From Oligoflexus sp. (lineage in GTDB: Bacteria > Bdellovibrionota_B > Oligoflexia > Oligoflexales > Oligoflexaceae), in assembly GCA_014377445.1 (NCBI GenBank), contig JACMPP010000027.1, positions 1 through 41,491 of the forward strand: a DNA stretch of 41,491 bases, in the 5' to 3' direction. Both the position numbers and the translations under genes were made by a program. Positions 40,337 to 41,491 of this stretch are shown piece by piece; the stretch's first letter is position 1, and the number at the start of each line of letters is the position of its first letter. The notes beneath the pieces were generated by a model, which did not search any database, was not told where the DNA came from, and was given only the letters and a program-made list of their open reading frames with translations.

Positions 40337-41428
40337 ATGAAAAGCAAAATCGCGATTCGTAATCAACTGTTTACCGGTTTACTAGCGTCAACAATTGGAC
40401 TCTCCTGCGCTCAGGAGAAAGCTGCTGTCGACGCGCCGGCAGCGGCCTCAATCTCAAGACCGACTGACAGCCAAGGTAAAACAGCAAATATTCAACTCAA
40501 ATTTGCATCAAGTATTGCTCCTAAAGTAGCCCTTGCACTCGCTGCGAGCCTCGATATCGGCAGTGGTGTTATGCTTAGTGACGCCAGGGTAAATATAGGA
40601 AAAATCAAGATTAAGGCTGAAAAAATCGAAGATGAAGATGAGAAAAATGATGACGAGGAGCTAAAATCTCTCGAAAAAGAAAATGAATCTGAAATAAAAG
40701 ATAAGGAAGCGGCCTGGGAAGCCGAATTGGACGCTATCGAGAAAAAATTCGAAGCACAAAAAGAGGCTGCTAGAACAGATGCAGGAAAGGCGACGATAAA
40801 AGCCAACGAGAAATCCGAAAAAGCTGCCGTTGAATTAAAAATTGCGGCTGCAAAAAAGGTCTTCGAAGATAAGCTCGACGCGCTTGAAGCCGAAAAAGAC
40901 GGTGACATGAAGTGGAAAGAATCTTATGTCTTCGATCTTATTCAAAATACTGTTTCACCCAGCGTCCCCACAATTGGCCTTTTTGATGGGACATATCGCA
41001 GAATTGAGTTTGAAATCAAACCTAATCGTTCCCTTGCTTCGACAGACCCGCTACTGAATAACTCAGTCTATCTCGCTGGTACAGTGCTCATAGGCACCAC
41101 CACTGTACCCTTCACGTATGCTCTAGACTTGAGCGAGGATTTTAAACTCACGGGCGCACAAGGTGCTAACATGCAACCCGAAGTTGTTAACTCGCTCGTG
41201 ATCGCATTCAAACCCGCCGCTTGGTTTACGGGCATTGATTTCTCTAAAGCCGTTAAAGATTTTAGTGGCACGATTGTAATTGATAAGGCGAATAACCCCG
41301 GTCTTTATTCGGATATGAAGAAGCAAATAAAGTCATCAGCAAAATTCGGCAAAGATGACAACGACGATGGTGAACTTGAAGATGGCGAAAGCGACGGAGA
41401 AGCTGAGTCTGAAGTTTCAGAGTCTTAA
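40337..41428 (+). CDS. Lipoprotein with acidic coiled coil and beta-sandwich domain
   Basis: A 363-residue lipoprotein (lipobox IGLSC, Cys24 or so) with GAGG 6 nt before the ATG. An N-terminal region (IQLKFASSIAPKVALALAASLDIG) precedes a strongly charged coiled coil (residues about 95-190, e.g. KIEDEDEKNDDEELKSLEKE), which interrupts a probable beta-sandwich: KIKIKAEKI before and WKESYVFDLIQNTVSPSVP after. The last 20 residues are an acidic tail (DDNDDGELEDGESDGEAE) that could bind divalent cations. Resembles DUF4382-like lipoproteins carrying an inserted coiled coil; not certain. A further gene starts 42 bp downstream, so probably an operon. Confidence 0.65.
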   Translation: MKSKIAIRNQLFTGLLASTIGLSCAQEKAAVDAPAAASISRPTDSQGKTANIQLKFASSIAPKVALALAASLDIGSGVMLSDARVNIGKIKIKAEKIEDEDEKNDDEELKSLEKENESEIKDKEAAWEAELDAIEKKFEAQKEAARTDAGKATIKANEKSEKAAVELKIAAAKKVFEDKLDALEAEKDGDMKWKESYVFDLIQNTVSPSVPTIGLFDGTYRRIEFEIKPNRSLASTDPLLNNSVYLAGTVLIGTTTVPFTYALDLSEDFKLTGAQGANMQPEVVNSLVIAFKPAAWFTGIDFSKAVKDFSGTIVIDKANNPGLYSDMKKQIKSSAKFGKDDNDDGELEDGESDGEAESEVSES

Positions 41429-41469
41429 TTTGGATTGGGTTTCCTGTTTAAAACATAAGGATAGACGCA

Positions 41470-41491
41470 ATGAAAACGGGAAGCACCAAAA
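41470..41491 (+). CDS. Start of the next gene, partial
   Basis: ATG at 41470 with AAGGAT about 8 nt upstream opens a frame (MKTGSTK) cut by the window edge. It is co-directional with the lipoprotein gene. Confidence 0.4.

Noticed and set aside
1..41491. CRISPR arrays, rRNA, tRNA
   Set aside because: I looked for regular direct repeats with spacers and for conserved RNA motifs and found none. Tandem repeats seen are short and coding.

Overview
The window looks like chromosomal DNA of a Gram-negative, didermic bacterium with moderate GC. It encodes many type II signal peptides, several outer-membrane barrels and two OmpA/Pal peptidoglycan-binding proteins. A TIGR02147/DUF4423-like domain, a family common in Bdellovibrionota and Fibrobacter, together with the many short lineage-specific lipoproteins, makes a Bdellovibrionota/Oligoflexia-type organism my best guess. 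This is inference; there is no rRNA or tRNA here to test it.

Layout. 1-137: the N-terminal HTH of an IS607-type serine recombinase runs off the left edge. 160-6409: secreted proteins, an outer-membrane barrel, lipoproteins and a small Lys/Ala-rich protein. 6884-8851: a beta-lactamase-fold protein lacking the catalytic Lys and a secreted chloroperoxidase-like protein. 9018-11597: a compact ABC-2 exporter operon (ATPase plus two DUF990-type permeases). 12066-12616: a 53-codon gene and a candidate small RNA. 12640-13797: acyl-CoA dehydrogenase. 14124-18301: a PA14 lipoprotein, a Pal-like lipoprotein, an OmpA barrel and a Thr-rich EF-hand lipoprotein. 18444-21499: a DUF374 acyltransferase, a DUF3187-like barrel and a degenerate UbiB/ABC1 pseudokinase. 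21769-22548: AMP nucleosidase. 22916-25370: coiled-coil membrane protein, TrmH and a lipoprotein in one operon. 26012-31507: a housekeeping run ndk, tex, mtnP, thioesterase, METTL25-like methyltransferase.

31508-34490 is an accessory island. It holds a broken gene (frameshift at a G6 run plus an in-frame TAG) behind an iteron/operator-like region, a Phd/VapC toxin-antitoxin pair, and a KfrA-like plasmid protein with its own cluster of GTATT/AATAC half-sites. A sequence resembling an IS3-family end follows. This looks like an integrated, decaying plasmid or mobile fragment between two chromosomal genes.

34492-41491 returns to envelope genes: an AsmA-like protein, a lipoprotein and a single-PASTA secreted protein. 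A 750-bp non-coding stretch rich in inverted repeats follows, then a 521-residue protein in which a TIGR02147-like C-terminal domain is joined to an unrecognised N-terminal half, and an acidic coiled-coil lipoprotein. The best candidates for something undescribed are that fusion protein with its repeat-rich upstream region, the operator architecture and broken gene of the island, the two pseudoenzymes, and the motif shared by amn and the pseudokinase.
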